In this document: in pieces, positions 1 through 6,235 of the stretch
Position numbering within the stretch: position 1 is the stretch's first letter
How the letters are laid out: every line of letters starts with the position of its first letter
Assembly (NCBI GenBank): GCA_016875515.1
Contig: VGRA01000145.1
Span: 1 to 6,594 of the forward strand
DNA: 6,594 bases
Origin: Deltaproteobacteria bacterium
Lineage (GTDB): Bacteria > Myxococcota > Myxococcia > Myxococcales > Myxococcaceae
Direction: 5' to 3'
Translations under genes and position numbers: made by a program
Notes under the pieces: generated by a model
Seen by the model: only the letters and a program-made list of their open reading frames with translations
What the model was told of the DNA's origin: nothing
The model's database searches: none

Positions 1-310
1 GGCCCGCCTGCAGCGCGCGCCGCTGCCGCGCGCCCGGTTGACGGAGGCGCTCGCCTCGCAGGGGGAGGCAAGGCTGGTGCTGGGGCGCGCCGTGGTGCTG
101 CGCGCCTCGCCCACGGACGCCGAGGTGGGTGTCCGCACGCTGGAGCTGTCCGCGGGCTTCGGCGCCTTCCTGGGACAGCTGGACGGGAGGCGGTCTGCCG
201 CGGCGCTGCTCGAGCAGTTCGCCCGCGCCGGGGCACAGGGCAAGGTGCTGGAGGGGGTGGCCTCCGGCCTTCACCGCTTGGTCCGAGAGCACGCCCTGGT
301 GGCCGGTTGA
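1..310 (+). CDS. 3' end of an unidentified gene with a small helical, winged-helix-like C-terminal domain (5' truncated)
   Basis: The frame is open from the left edge to a TGA at 308-310, so the first visible start (TTG at 38) is probably internal; the residues before it (ARLQRAPLPRAR) read on without a stop. The visible part, about 102 residues, has a beta-rich stretch (LVLGRAVVLRAS, then VGVRTLELS) followed by FLGQLDGRRSAAALLEQFA and two more helices ending LHRLVREHALVAG. The pattern of aromatic/leucine, L-DG-R-S, then amphipathic helices resembles PqqD-like domains and the C-terminal winged helix of some SAM-dependent methyltransferases that carry a regulatory domain. That resemblance is by eye and weak. 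No catalytic residues are visible, so function is not assigned. It converges on the tetR gene with only 25 bases between them. Coding is supported by high GC3 and a balanced composition. Confidence 0.6.
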   Translation, partial: ARLQRAPLPRARLTEALASQGEARLVLGRAVVLRASPTDAEVGVRTLELSAGFGAFLGQLDGRRSAAALLEQFARAGAQGKVLEGVASGLHRLVREHALVAG

Positions 311-335
311 GCGAAGGGGCCGTGGGCCCCAGCGG

Positions 336-976
336 TCATCGAGCCGACGAGGCCCGTGCGTTGCTCCGCCGCCCCGAGGGCGGGGAGACGCCCCGCACCA
401 GCACGGAGACGGCGTCCCGGAGCCACGCCCCGGAGGCGGGGGCGCGCTCCAGGAGCACGCGGTGCATCACCGCGCCCACGAGCAGCGCCAGCAGGGGCCG
501 CGGGGAGGCATGCTCCGCCCACTCGCCCCGTTGACGTGCCCGCCCGGCCAGCCGCTCCAGCTCCGCCGAGGCCTGCTGCTCCAGCCGCTTCCGCGAAGAC
601 GCAGCCAGCGCCCCTCCGCCCGCGAGCGCCGAGCCGGTGAGCGCCCGCCCCAGCGGGGAGGACAGCAGCGCGGCCACCGAGCGGGCCAGGGCCTCCAGGT
701 CCGCCTGCAGCGTGCCGTGGCCCCCCGCTGCGCGCGCGACCGCGCCGTGCACCCGGGCCAGCGCCGCCTCCACCAGCGCCTCCCGCGTGGGCCAGCGCCG
801 GTAAATGCTGGTTTTGTTCACCTCCGCCCGCAGGGCCACGCGCTCCACCCGCAATCCCTCCAGCCCATGCTCGGCAGTTCCTCCAATACGCACCGGAGGA
901 CGGTCTGCTCCACGTGCGCCCCGCGCGGCCGGCCCGCGTCCCTCCGGCCAGCGGCCGCCTGTCCCCTCCGTGCCAT
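336..976 (-). pseudogene. TetR-family transcriptional regulator, frameshifted in the DNA-binding domain
   Basis: Two minus-strand frames together make one TetR protein. The first starts at ATG 976-974 and gives MARRGQ, then the typical arm AGRPRGAHVEQTVLRCVLEEL. The second continues with EHGLEGLRVERVALRAEV and NKTSIYRRWPTREALVEAAL, the classic TetR helix-turn-helix ending in YRRW. They join if one G is restored on the coding strand between 875 and 874, changing CTGCCGAG to CTGGCCGAG (Leu-Ala-Glu). The span is 641 bases, one short of 214 codons; the repaired protein is 213 residues, with the HTH at about 22-68 and a helical ligand-binding domain after it. As written, translation from the ATG leaves frame at residue 34 and loses the recognition helix. 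The gene is divergent from the hydroxylase operon with a palindrome between them, the usual arrangement for a local autoregulated repressor. The ligand is unknown. Whether it is a true pseudogene or a sequencing error is open. Confidence 0.85.
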
Positions 977-1011
977 GGCGCCGGGCGGTTCCAAATGCGC
1001 GGCCCACGCAG

Positions 1012-1034
1012 TATTGCAACAGTGAGTCGCAATA
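1012..1034. promoter_or_regulatory. Palindromic operator, probable TetR binding site
   Basis: The left half TATTGCAAC (1012-1020) and right half GTCGCAATA (1026-1034) are inverted copies matching at 8 of 9 positions, separated by AGTGA (1021-1025). The outer six bases, TATTGC/GCAATA, are perfect. The site lies near the middle of the 75 bases between the divergent tetR and hydroxylase starts and is AT-richer than its surroundings. Size, symmetry and position are those of a TetR-dimer operator that could repress both genes. I could not define convincing -35/-10 boxes or strong ribosome binding sites here. Binding itself is inference. Confidence 0.7.
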
Positions 1035-1051
1035 ACCTGCGGTCTCCGGGC

Positions 1052-1834
1052 ATGGCCGACAGCCCTCCGCCGCTCGCCTGGGTGCTCCTGCACAATCTCC
1101 TCGTCCAGGCCGTGGCCTGCCTGGCCCTGGTCGGCACGGTGTTCCTCCTGGTCTGGCGGTGGGACCGGGAGCGGTTCCGCGGCCACCGCATCCCGGCGCC
1201 GGCCCGCTTCGGGCGCGAGCAGCTGGGGCGGGAGCTCCGCTACACGCTCGTTACCTTCGTGGTGGGGACCTCGAGCGCAGGCGGCGTGATGTGGCTGCTG
1301 CAATCCGGGCGCTCGGCGCTGGTGATGGAGCCGGTCCCGGCGTGGGCCGTGGCCGGGTGGACGCTCGGGCTCGTGGCCTTCAATGACGCTTGGTTCTACG
1401 GGTGGCACCGCTTGCTGCACCACCCGCGCCTGTTCCGGTACGTGCACGCCGTCCACCACAAGAGCGTGGACGTGAACCCCTTCAGTTCCTACGCGTTCCA
1501 CGGGGTGGAGAGCTTCCTGCTGGGCATCTGGATTCTCCCGGCGGCCGCGTGGCTGCCCCTCCCGCTCGCGGCCATTGGCGTGGTGCAGCTCATCGGGCTG
1601 GGCAACAACGTCATGGCCCACCTGGGCTACGAGTTCCTCCCGCGCTGGCTGGTGCGCGTACCGGTGCTGCGGTGGACCAACACCGCCACCTTCCACAGCC
1701 TCCACCACACCCGGCTCAACGGGAACTACGGCCTGCACTCGAGGCTGTGGGACCGGCTGTTCGGCACGGAGGTGCCCGGGTACGAGGAGGCCTTCCTCCA
1801 GCGGGCGGAGGGGAAGTATAGGCGCTACCCATGA
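1052..1834 (+). CDS. Fatty acid hydroxylase / sterol desaturase superfamily membrane enzyme
   Basis: A 260-residue integral membrane di-iron oxygenase, complete. It carries the full histidine set of the fatty acid hydroxylase superfamily (PF04116): HX3H in WHRLLHH (H119, H123), HX2HH in HAVHH (H132, H135, H136), H190 in NVMAH, and HX2HH in HSLHH (H215, H218, H219). Hydrophobic segments lie at about 11-35, 63-85, 97-116 and 152-185. The family uses O2 and reducing equivalents to hydroxylate or desaturate lipid chains, sterols, carotenoids or ether lipids at the membrane; the substrate cannot be read from sequence. The ATG at 1052 was chosen although the frame stays open upstream: a longer start would run across the operator and into tetR, and the first membrane helix follows this Met closely. 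The stop overlaps the next gene's start. Control by the divergent TetR protein is likely. Confidence 0.92.
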   Translation: MADSPPPLAWVLLHNLLVQAVACLALVGTVFLLVWRWDRERFRGHRIPAPARFGREQLGRELRYTLVTFVVGTSSAGGVMWLLQSGRSALVMEPVPAWAVAGWTLGLVAFNDAWFYGWHRLLHHPRLFRYVHAVHHKSVDVNPFSSYAFHGVESFLLGIWILPAAAWLPLPLAAIGVVQLIGLGNNVMAHLGYEFLPRWLVRVPVLRWTNTATFHSLHHTRLNGNYGLHSRLWDRLFGTEVPGYEEAFLQRAEGKYRRYP

Positions 1835-2190
1835 CTCCTCCCCGCCCCAACGTCCACCCCGCGGCCGCAGCCGCGCAGCAGGCCTTCCACCCCGACATCG
1901 TCCAGGAGGTGGCGAAGGCGGTGTCCGAGAACGCCGTCGTCGTGGTGGGGGTCTCCGGGCTGATGCCCGGGAAGCGGGCCTGCCAGTTGCTGGAGGCCGA
2001 CGGCATCCCCTTCGAGTACCTGGAGTACGGCAGCTACTTCTCCGGCTGGCGCCGGCGGCTCGCGCTGAAGATGTGGGTGGGCTGGCCCACCTTCCCTCAC
2101 GTCTTCATCCGCGGCACCTTCGTGGGCGGCGCGAGCGACCTGGAGAGGCTGCGGGACAGCGGGGAGCTGAAGACGCTCCTCGGCGCCTGA
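1831..2190 (+). CDS. Glutaredoxin-fold protein lacking active-site cysteines
   Basis: A 119-residue cytoplasmic protein. After an N-terminal helix (about 20-33) comes the first strand, AVVVVGVSG (35-43). The C-terminal half has the glutaredoxin substrate-binding motifs: WPTFPHVFIRG (85-95), with cis-Pro P89, and the GG motif GTFVGGASDL (95-104). Where glutaredoxins carry CPYC or CGFS, this protein reads LMPG (44-47), followed by KRACQLLEADGIPFEY, which aligns with the normal helix. Its only cysteine is C51, four residues after that site, so ordinary dithiol or monothiol chemistry is not expected. The ATG at 1831 overlaps the hydroxylase stop (ATGA), and a purine-rich GGAGGGGAAG lies at 1807-1816, so the two are translationally coupled. 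It may be a binding or chaperone partner of the hydroxylase, or a redox protein using C51; both are guesses. The fold assignment is fairly firm, the function is not. Confidence 0.85.
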   Translation: MTPPRPNVHPAAAAAQQAFHPDIVQEVAKAVSENAVVVVGVSGLMPGKRACQLLEADGIPFEYLEYGSYFSGWRRRLALKMWVGWPTFPHVFIRGTFVGGASDLERLRDSGELKTLLGA

Positions 2191-2196
2191 GCCCCG

Positions 2197-2652
2197 TCAG
2201 GCTGGGCGCGCGCGGACCCCGCACAGGCGGGCCCACGCAAGCAGCGTGAGGACGTCCACCACCACGGGACCGAGCGAGCCGGGGCCCTTGTGCAGCGCGT
2301 TGACGAGTGCCCAGTCCGCGGCCCGCACGTCCAGCGTGGTGTAGACGAGCAAGAGCCCCAGCATCAGCTCGGCATACGCGCGCTGCAGCCGCGCCCCGTC
2401 CGTACCCCAGCCCACCACGCCCGCCAGCAGGCCAATGGTGGTCATGTGCAGCAACACCCAGCGCATGGCGTCCGCGCCGTGCGGCGAGGCGAGCGTCCCC
2501 GCCGGCACGCCGTACTCCGCCATGGCCACCATGGGGCCGCGCACAAGGATGCTGCCCGCGAGCAGGACGTACGTGCCGCTGATGGCCAGGCAGGTGGCGC
2601 GGAAGCCCGGGAGTACCGTTCGCGGCGGTGCAGCCTGGGCTGCCTCGCTCAG
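2197..2652 (-). CDS. Small four-helix membrane protein of unknown function
   Basis: About 151 residues if translation starts at CTG 2652-2650, which overlaps the TGA of the upstream gene as CTGA, the same geometry as the common ATGA coupling. A GGGG seven bases before it could act as a ribosome binding site. The first conventional start in this frame is GTG at 2544, but using it (115 residues) removes a convincing first membrane helix, TCLAISGTYVLLAGSILV (20-37), which reads as protein in phase with the rest. Further hydrophobic segments are at about 64-83, 92-106 and 127-143. The protein ends LCGVRARPA. I do not recognise the family; the size and four-helix pattern resemble DoxX-like or DUF4345-type proteins only loosely. 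It is co-directional and overlapping with the beta-repeat protein gene, suggesting a shared envelope role. It converges on the glutaredoxin-like gene with six bases between the stop codons, and no terminator is visible there. Confidence 0.65.
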   Translation of the reverse strand: MSEAAQAAPPRTVLPGFRATCLAISGTYVLLAGSILVRGPMVAMAEYGVPAGTLASPHGADAMRWVLLHMTTIGLLAGVVGWGTDGARLQRAYAELMLGLLLVYTTLDVRAADWALVNALHKGPGSLGPVVVDVLTLLAWARLCGVRARPA

Positions 2653-4862
2653 CGGATGACCCCGGTGAAGCGCTCCACGCTCGCCTCCACGCCCACGGAC
2701 AGGTTCCGCACCTCGTAGCGGCCATCATGGGCAATGGAGAACCGCCCCAGGTTCACCCGCAGCTGCTGGTTCACCCCGGAGGCGGAGGTGAGGTTCAGCC
2801 CGGGGATGCGCGCCAGCGAGGCGCGGTCCACCTCGTTGGCCCCCAGGTTGGCCACGAGGGACAGGGTGCCGGAGGCGGACGGGATGCCCTGCGCCGGGGC
2901 GGAGAGGTGGTCGAGCGAGAACGCGATGCGCGCCCCGTCCTTCAGCTCCAGCGGCGCGCCGCCCGGCAGCTTCAGCGTTCCGCCGTCCAGCTGCGCCTCC
3001 ACCCGGGTGGCCCCCAGGTCCAGGGCCACCGGGCGCCTCCCGAAGACCACCTTCTTGAGCGCCGCGTCCACCTGGGTGCCGGCCTTCAAGTCCAGCGTCA
3101 AGCTGTCACCGAGGGACACCTTGCCGTCCCGCGCCGAGGCGGACAGCCGCAAGTCGCCGTTGCCCAGCGTCAGCCCCTGCGCGTCCAGCGTCACGTCTGC
3201 CGTGCCGCTGACCTTGGCGCTGCTGTCCCGGAGGGACAGCCCGCGCTGGCCCACGTCCACGCCCGTGGCTGCCACGTCCACCGTGGCGCGCCCGGCCAGC
3301 TTCATGCCGGCCAGCGTGTCGAAGTCCACGCGCCCGCTGCCCTTCACCGCCGCGCTGTCCACGTGGGCGGACTGGCCACCCGCGCCGGGGGCGGCGTCGA
3401 AGTCCGTCAGCACTCCATCCAGCGCAATGTCTCCGGCGAAGCGCACCTGGTCGTTGTTGATGGCCACCGAGCCCTTCAGCTTCGAGTCCTTCAGCGCCAG
3501 CTGCGCCGTGCCCGTCCCGTCCGGGATGGTCAGCTGCGCGCGCGTCACCATGCCGTCGAACTGGGAGAACGAGAGGTCCGCGTCTGCCGGCCCCAACGGC
3601 GCGCCGTTCCGGATGGCCTGGGTAATGGTGATGGAACCCCCGGACACCTGCCCCTGCGCCAGCTCGATGAAGTCCCCATTGGGCCGGCGGCTCACCGCGG
3701 ACTCTGCGCCGAGCGAGACGTTGGTCAACTTGGCCGCGAGCGTCCCGCTGCTGGGCAGCCCGTTGGCCCCCAGCGCGCCGGTGGCAACCCACCGCGCGTC
3801 GAAGTCCGCCGTGCCGTGCGCCCCCTTCAGCCGCGTCCCGCCGGCCGCGAGGTCCATGTCCGCCGCGCTGACGTGGCCCTTGAGGGACAGATCCTTGAGC
3901 GTGCCGGACAGCTCCAGCCGGGAGTCTGCGCCAAAGCGGATCCGCCCCGCGTTCCCGAGCGGCACCGCGTCGTCCTGGAACGTCACGTTCGTCGCAGAGA
4001 TCCTCGTCGCCCCGAGGTCCATGGGGGGCGGACCGCCGCTGCCGCCGCCGCCGCGCAGGTCTCCCACCCGGATGCCCAGCACCCTCACGGGGATGGAGGT
4101 CGCGCTCTGGATGGACTCGATGAAGCCGGACAGCTTCGCAGGCGCCGGGTTGCCGATGATGGCGTTGGGCAGCCCGGGGATGTCCACCTCGGCCCGGCCG
4201 TCTTCCCGCATCTTCACCTCGTACACCCGCGTGCCCAGCGGGCCACGCAGCGGCGGCTCGAACACCATGCAGGACTTCGCGAAGTCGATGACCCCATCCT
4301 TCACCGACAGCGACATCCGCGCAGACGTCCCCGGCCCCACGTCCATGGAGGCCAGCTCCCCGGCCTTCATGGGCACGCTGATGGACAGGTCCCCGCTCCG
4401 GATGCCCCCCAGCACCTGCGCCGGTCCCACCCCCGTGTTGGCCAGGGGCGAGGCGCCGGTCACCGTGGTGCCCAGGAACTCGGAGATGTTCAGGTCAGAC
4501 AGCCAACCGCGCACCCCGGTGGGCGTCCCACCGGACGGCGAGGAGTTCCGCTCCACGGAGGCAGCGGGAACGGTGGTACCGGCGGCGGGCCGCGCAGGCT
4601 GGCTGGGCACAGGCGCGGACGTGCCGGTGGCCGTCCGCACGGGCTGGGCAGGAGGAGCGCTGGGGGCACCGGGCGAAGGCGCCGCGCCTCCCGGGACGCG
4701 CCCGAGCGCACCGTGCGTGGCCGGCCCGACGATGCCGTCCGCCACCAACCCCCGCGCCCTCTGGAAGGCCAGCACGGCGGCCTTCGTGGCCGGGCCGAAG
4801 ACGCCATCTGCGGCACCGGGGTTGAACCCGGCCGCGACCAGCTGCGTCTGCAGCCGCGCCAC
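2649..4862 (-). CDS. Peptidoglycan-binding domain fused to a long AsmA/TamB-like beta-repeat region
   Basis: 737 residues from GTG 4862. Residues 1-54 are a PF01471-type peptidoglycan-binding domain (VFGPATKAAVLAFQ, GIVGPATHGALG). Residues 55-118 form a Pro/Ala/Ser/Thr linker. The rest is almost entirely short alternating strands with recurring phrases such as RLELSGTLKDLSLKGHVSA and GRATVDVAATGVDV, a glycine-rich hinge GGGGSGG at 271-277, and the ending VERFTGVIR. Strand repeats of this type occur in AsmA, TamB and YhdP envelope proteins that shield lipid in a beta groove; the match is by pattern only. The true start is probably upstream: the frame is open to a TAG at 4976-4974 and encodes LSVGDRGAD just before the GTG, the normal first part of this domain. 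No ATG, GTG or TTG exists there; ATT at 4943 or a CTG are the only near-candidates. No signal peptide or N-terminal membrane helix is seen. Cell-wall attachment with lipid or polymer handling is inference. Confidence 0.8.
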   Translation of the reverse strand: MARLQTQLVAAGFNPGAADGVFGPATKAAVLAFQRARGLVADGIVGPATHGALGRVPGGAAPSPGAPSAPPAQPVRTATGTSAPVPSQPARPAAGTTVPAASVERNSSPSGGTPTGVRGWLSDLNISEFLGTTVTGASPLANTGVGPAQVLGGIRSGDLSISVPMKAGELASMDVGPGTSARMSLSVKDGVIDFAKSCMVFEPPLRGPLGTRVYEVKMREDGRAEVDIPGLPNAIIGNPAPAKLSGFIESIQSATSIPVRVLGIRVGDLRGGGGSGGPPPMDLGATRISATNVTFQDDAVPLGNAGRIRFGADSRLELSGTLKDLSLKGHVSAADMDLAAGGTRLKGAHGTADFDARWVATGALGANGLPSSGTLAAKLTNVSLGAESAVSRRPNGDFIELAQGQVSGGSITITQAIRNGAPLGPADADLSFSQFDGMVTRAQLTIPDGTGTAQLALKDSKLKGSVAINNDQVRFAGDIALDGVLTDFDAAPGAGGQSAHVDSAAVKGSGRVDFDTLAGMKLAGRATVDVAATGVDVGQRGLSLRDSSAKVSGTADVTLDAQGLTLGNGDLRLSASARDGKVSLGDSLTLDLKAGTQVDAALKKVVFGRRPVALDLGATRVEAQLDGGTLKLPGGAPLELKDGARIAFSLDHLSAPAQGIPSASGTLSLVANLGANEVDRASLARIPGLNLTSASGVNQQLRVNLGRFSIAHDGRYEVRNLSVGVEASVERFTGVIR

Positions 4863-5009
4863 GTCCGCCCCCCGGTCTCCTACGGACAGCCGGGGCGGGG
4901 AAGAGGTGCCGGCGCCAGCGGGGGAGACGGGGTTGACGGGAATGGTGAAGCTCGGAGTGGGAGGAGAACTTCTCTAAGGTTATCCGCCGCGCCTCGGCCG
5001 GGTTGCCTG

Positions 5010-5040
5010 AAAAATGCCCGCTGACGCGCGCGCGCCTCAG
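5010..5040 (-). terminator. Possible weak terminator hairpin after the cyclase gene
   Basis: On the minus strand the end of the cyclase gene forms CTGA...TCAG (5040-5037 with 5024-5021) around an alternating GC core, and five T residues follow at 5014-5010. The stem has one mismatch, includes the stop codon, and is six bases from the T run, so it is a poor but possible intrinsic terminator. The rest of the gap to the next gene shows nothing recognisable apart from the upstream coding extension of that gene. Confidence 0.3.
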
Positions 5041-6115
5041 CGGCGGCCGCAGAGCAGGTAGGTGGGGGTGGGTTCCATGCCCTTGATGGGCACCAACCCC
5101 CGGGCCTCGAAGGTGAAGTCCCCCATGAGCCGCTCGTACACCGCCTGGGACACCTGCACGTGGCCCGGCAGCCCGTGGGACTCCATGCGGCTGGCCACGT
5201 TCACCGTGTCCCCCCACAAGTCGTAGCTGAACTTCTTGGTCCCCATGACGCCTGCCACCACCGGCCCCACGTGGAGGCCCACCCGCAGCTGCAGGGCGGT
5301 GCCGTCCGCCCGGCGGAAACGCGGGATGGTCGCCAGCATGTCCAGGGCCATGTCCGCGATGGCCTCCGTGTGACCGGGGCGCGGGTGGGGCAGCCCGCCG
5401 ACCGCCATGTAGGCGTCCCCAATGGTCTTGATCTTCTCCAGCCCGTGCCGCTCCGCCAGCGCGTCGAACGTGGAGAAGACGTCGTTGAGCAGCCGGACCA
5501 TCTGCACCGGGGACTGCCGGTTGGACATGGGCATGAAGGACACCAGGTCCCGAACATGACGCTCACGTCGTCGAAGGAGTCTGCCACCACGCCCGCGCCC
5601 TGCTTCAGCCGCTGCGCCACCGGCTGCGGCAGGATGTTGAGCAGCAGCCGCTCGGACCGCTCCCGCTCCTGCGACAGCTCCCGCATGAACGCGCGCTGCG
5701 TGTCCCGGAGCCGCTTCTTCTCCAGGCTGGCGCTGATGCGCGCCCGCAGCAGCACCGGCTCGAACGCCTTGGGAAGGTGGTCCTCCGCCCCCAGCTCGAT
5801 GGCGCGCACCACGCTGTCCAGCTCGCCCTGCGCCGAGATGACGATGACCGGCACGTCCCGGAGCGCCGGGTCCGCCTTCATCTGCGCGAGCACCTCGTGG
5901 CCATCCATCTCCGGCATGACAATGTCCAGCAGCACCAGGTCGAACGGCTGGGCGCGCAGCAGCGCCAGCCCCTCCGCCCCGGTGGAGGCCTCCGTGACCG
6001 AGTAGCCCTGCTGCTGCAACCCCAGCGTCAGCATCAGCCGGACTGTCGGGTGGTCATCCACGACCAGCACCCGCGCAGGCACGTGAGGCGGGGCCGTGGG
6101 GGGCGGGGTGGACAT
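5037..6115 (-). pseudogene. Receiver domain fused to class III adenylate cyclase, frameshifted at the cyclase start
   Basis: From ATG 6115 (MSTPPPTAPP) comes a receiver domain at about 15-133 with acidic pair D20/D21, phospho-acceptor D64 (LLDIVMPEMDG), S94 and K116. A coiled linker follows at about 132-172 (LEKKRLRDTQ, ERERSERLLLNILP), typical before cyclase domains. The cyclase begins DSFDDVSVMF and then loses frame. Restoring one base between 5551 and 5550 (TTCGGGACC to TTCGCGGACC) gives FADLVSF and rejoins the remaining frame, for 359 residues. In the repaired protein, metal-binding aspartates are D190 and D234, K230 (KTIGDAYM) and D299 (YDLWGD) specify ATP, and N306 and R310 (VNVASRME) complete the site, so it would make cAMP. 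It is a soluble output protein for an unlinked histidine kinase. As written, the cyclase is destroyed. A true mutation or a sequencing error are both possible. TTG at 6133 is an alternative start. Confidence 0.88.
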
Positions 6116-6163
6116 GGATTGGACCCAAATCAAAGGCAGCCGCCCCGGACCGCGTCAACGGAC

Positions 6164-6187
6164 GGGACTTCGGAAAGACGAAGCCCC
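6164..6187 (-). terminator. Hairpin downstream of acnB, possible terminator
   Basis: Plus-strand CTTCG (6168-6172) pairs with CGAAG (6179-6183) around a six-base loop. The stem extends past one mismatch by GGG (6164-6166) with CCC (6185-6187), giving eight pairs. It lies about 50 bases after the acnB stop and about 50 before the cyclase start on the transcribed minus strand. No T run follows, so it may be an mRNA-end stabiliser or an imperfect terminator. Confidence 0.4.
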
Positions 6188-6190
6188 CGC

Positions 6191-6203
6191 GCCAGCCGCT
6201 GGC
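6191..6203 (-). repeat. Short inverted repeat in the acnB-cyclase gap
   Basis: GCCAG (6191-6195) and CTGGC (6199-6203) form a five-pair, three-base-loop hairpin just upstream, in the sense of transcription, of the larger hairpin at 6164-6187. Together they may mark the acnB transcript end. On its own this is too small to name. Confidence 0.3.
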
Positions 6204-6235
6204 ACAGGGGCCCGTCCAGCCATCTCGGGCAGGGC

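Noticed and set aside
129..1025. Plus-strand frame overlapping the first gene and tetR
   Set aside because: Pro/Arg/Gln-rich shadow without motifs, crossing two better supported genes.
271..1191. Long minus-strand frame covering tetR and the start of the hydroxylase
   Set aside because: Low-complexity Gly/Ala/Arg translation with no motif; out of frame with both real genes.
818..1738. Full 306-residue minus-strand frame
   Set aside because: Only its last part (from 976) is real, as the N-terminus of TetR. The rest is the antisense of the hydroxylase, which has all its histidine motifs on the plus strand.
4034..4056. CCG/GCC microsatellite-like run
   Set aside because: It encodes the Gly-rich hinge of the beta-repeat protein in frame; no sign of a slippage break.
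2628..5024. Two very long plus-strand open frames (2628-5024 and 2734-4977) opposite the beta-repeat gene
   Set aside because: They are antisense shadows created by high GC3 codon use. Their translations are rich in Arg, Pro and His or Ser without domain motifs, while the minus strand has a clear peptidoglycan-binding domain.
5021..5040. Alternating GC run as Z-DNA or a recombination site
   Set aside because: Short, and expected by chance at this GC content; only its possible role in a weak terminator was kept.
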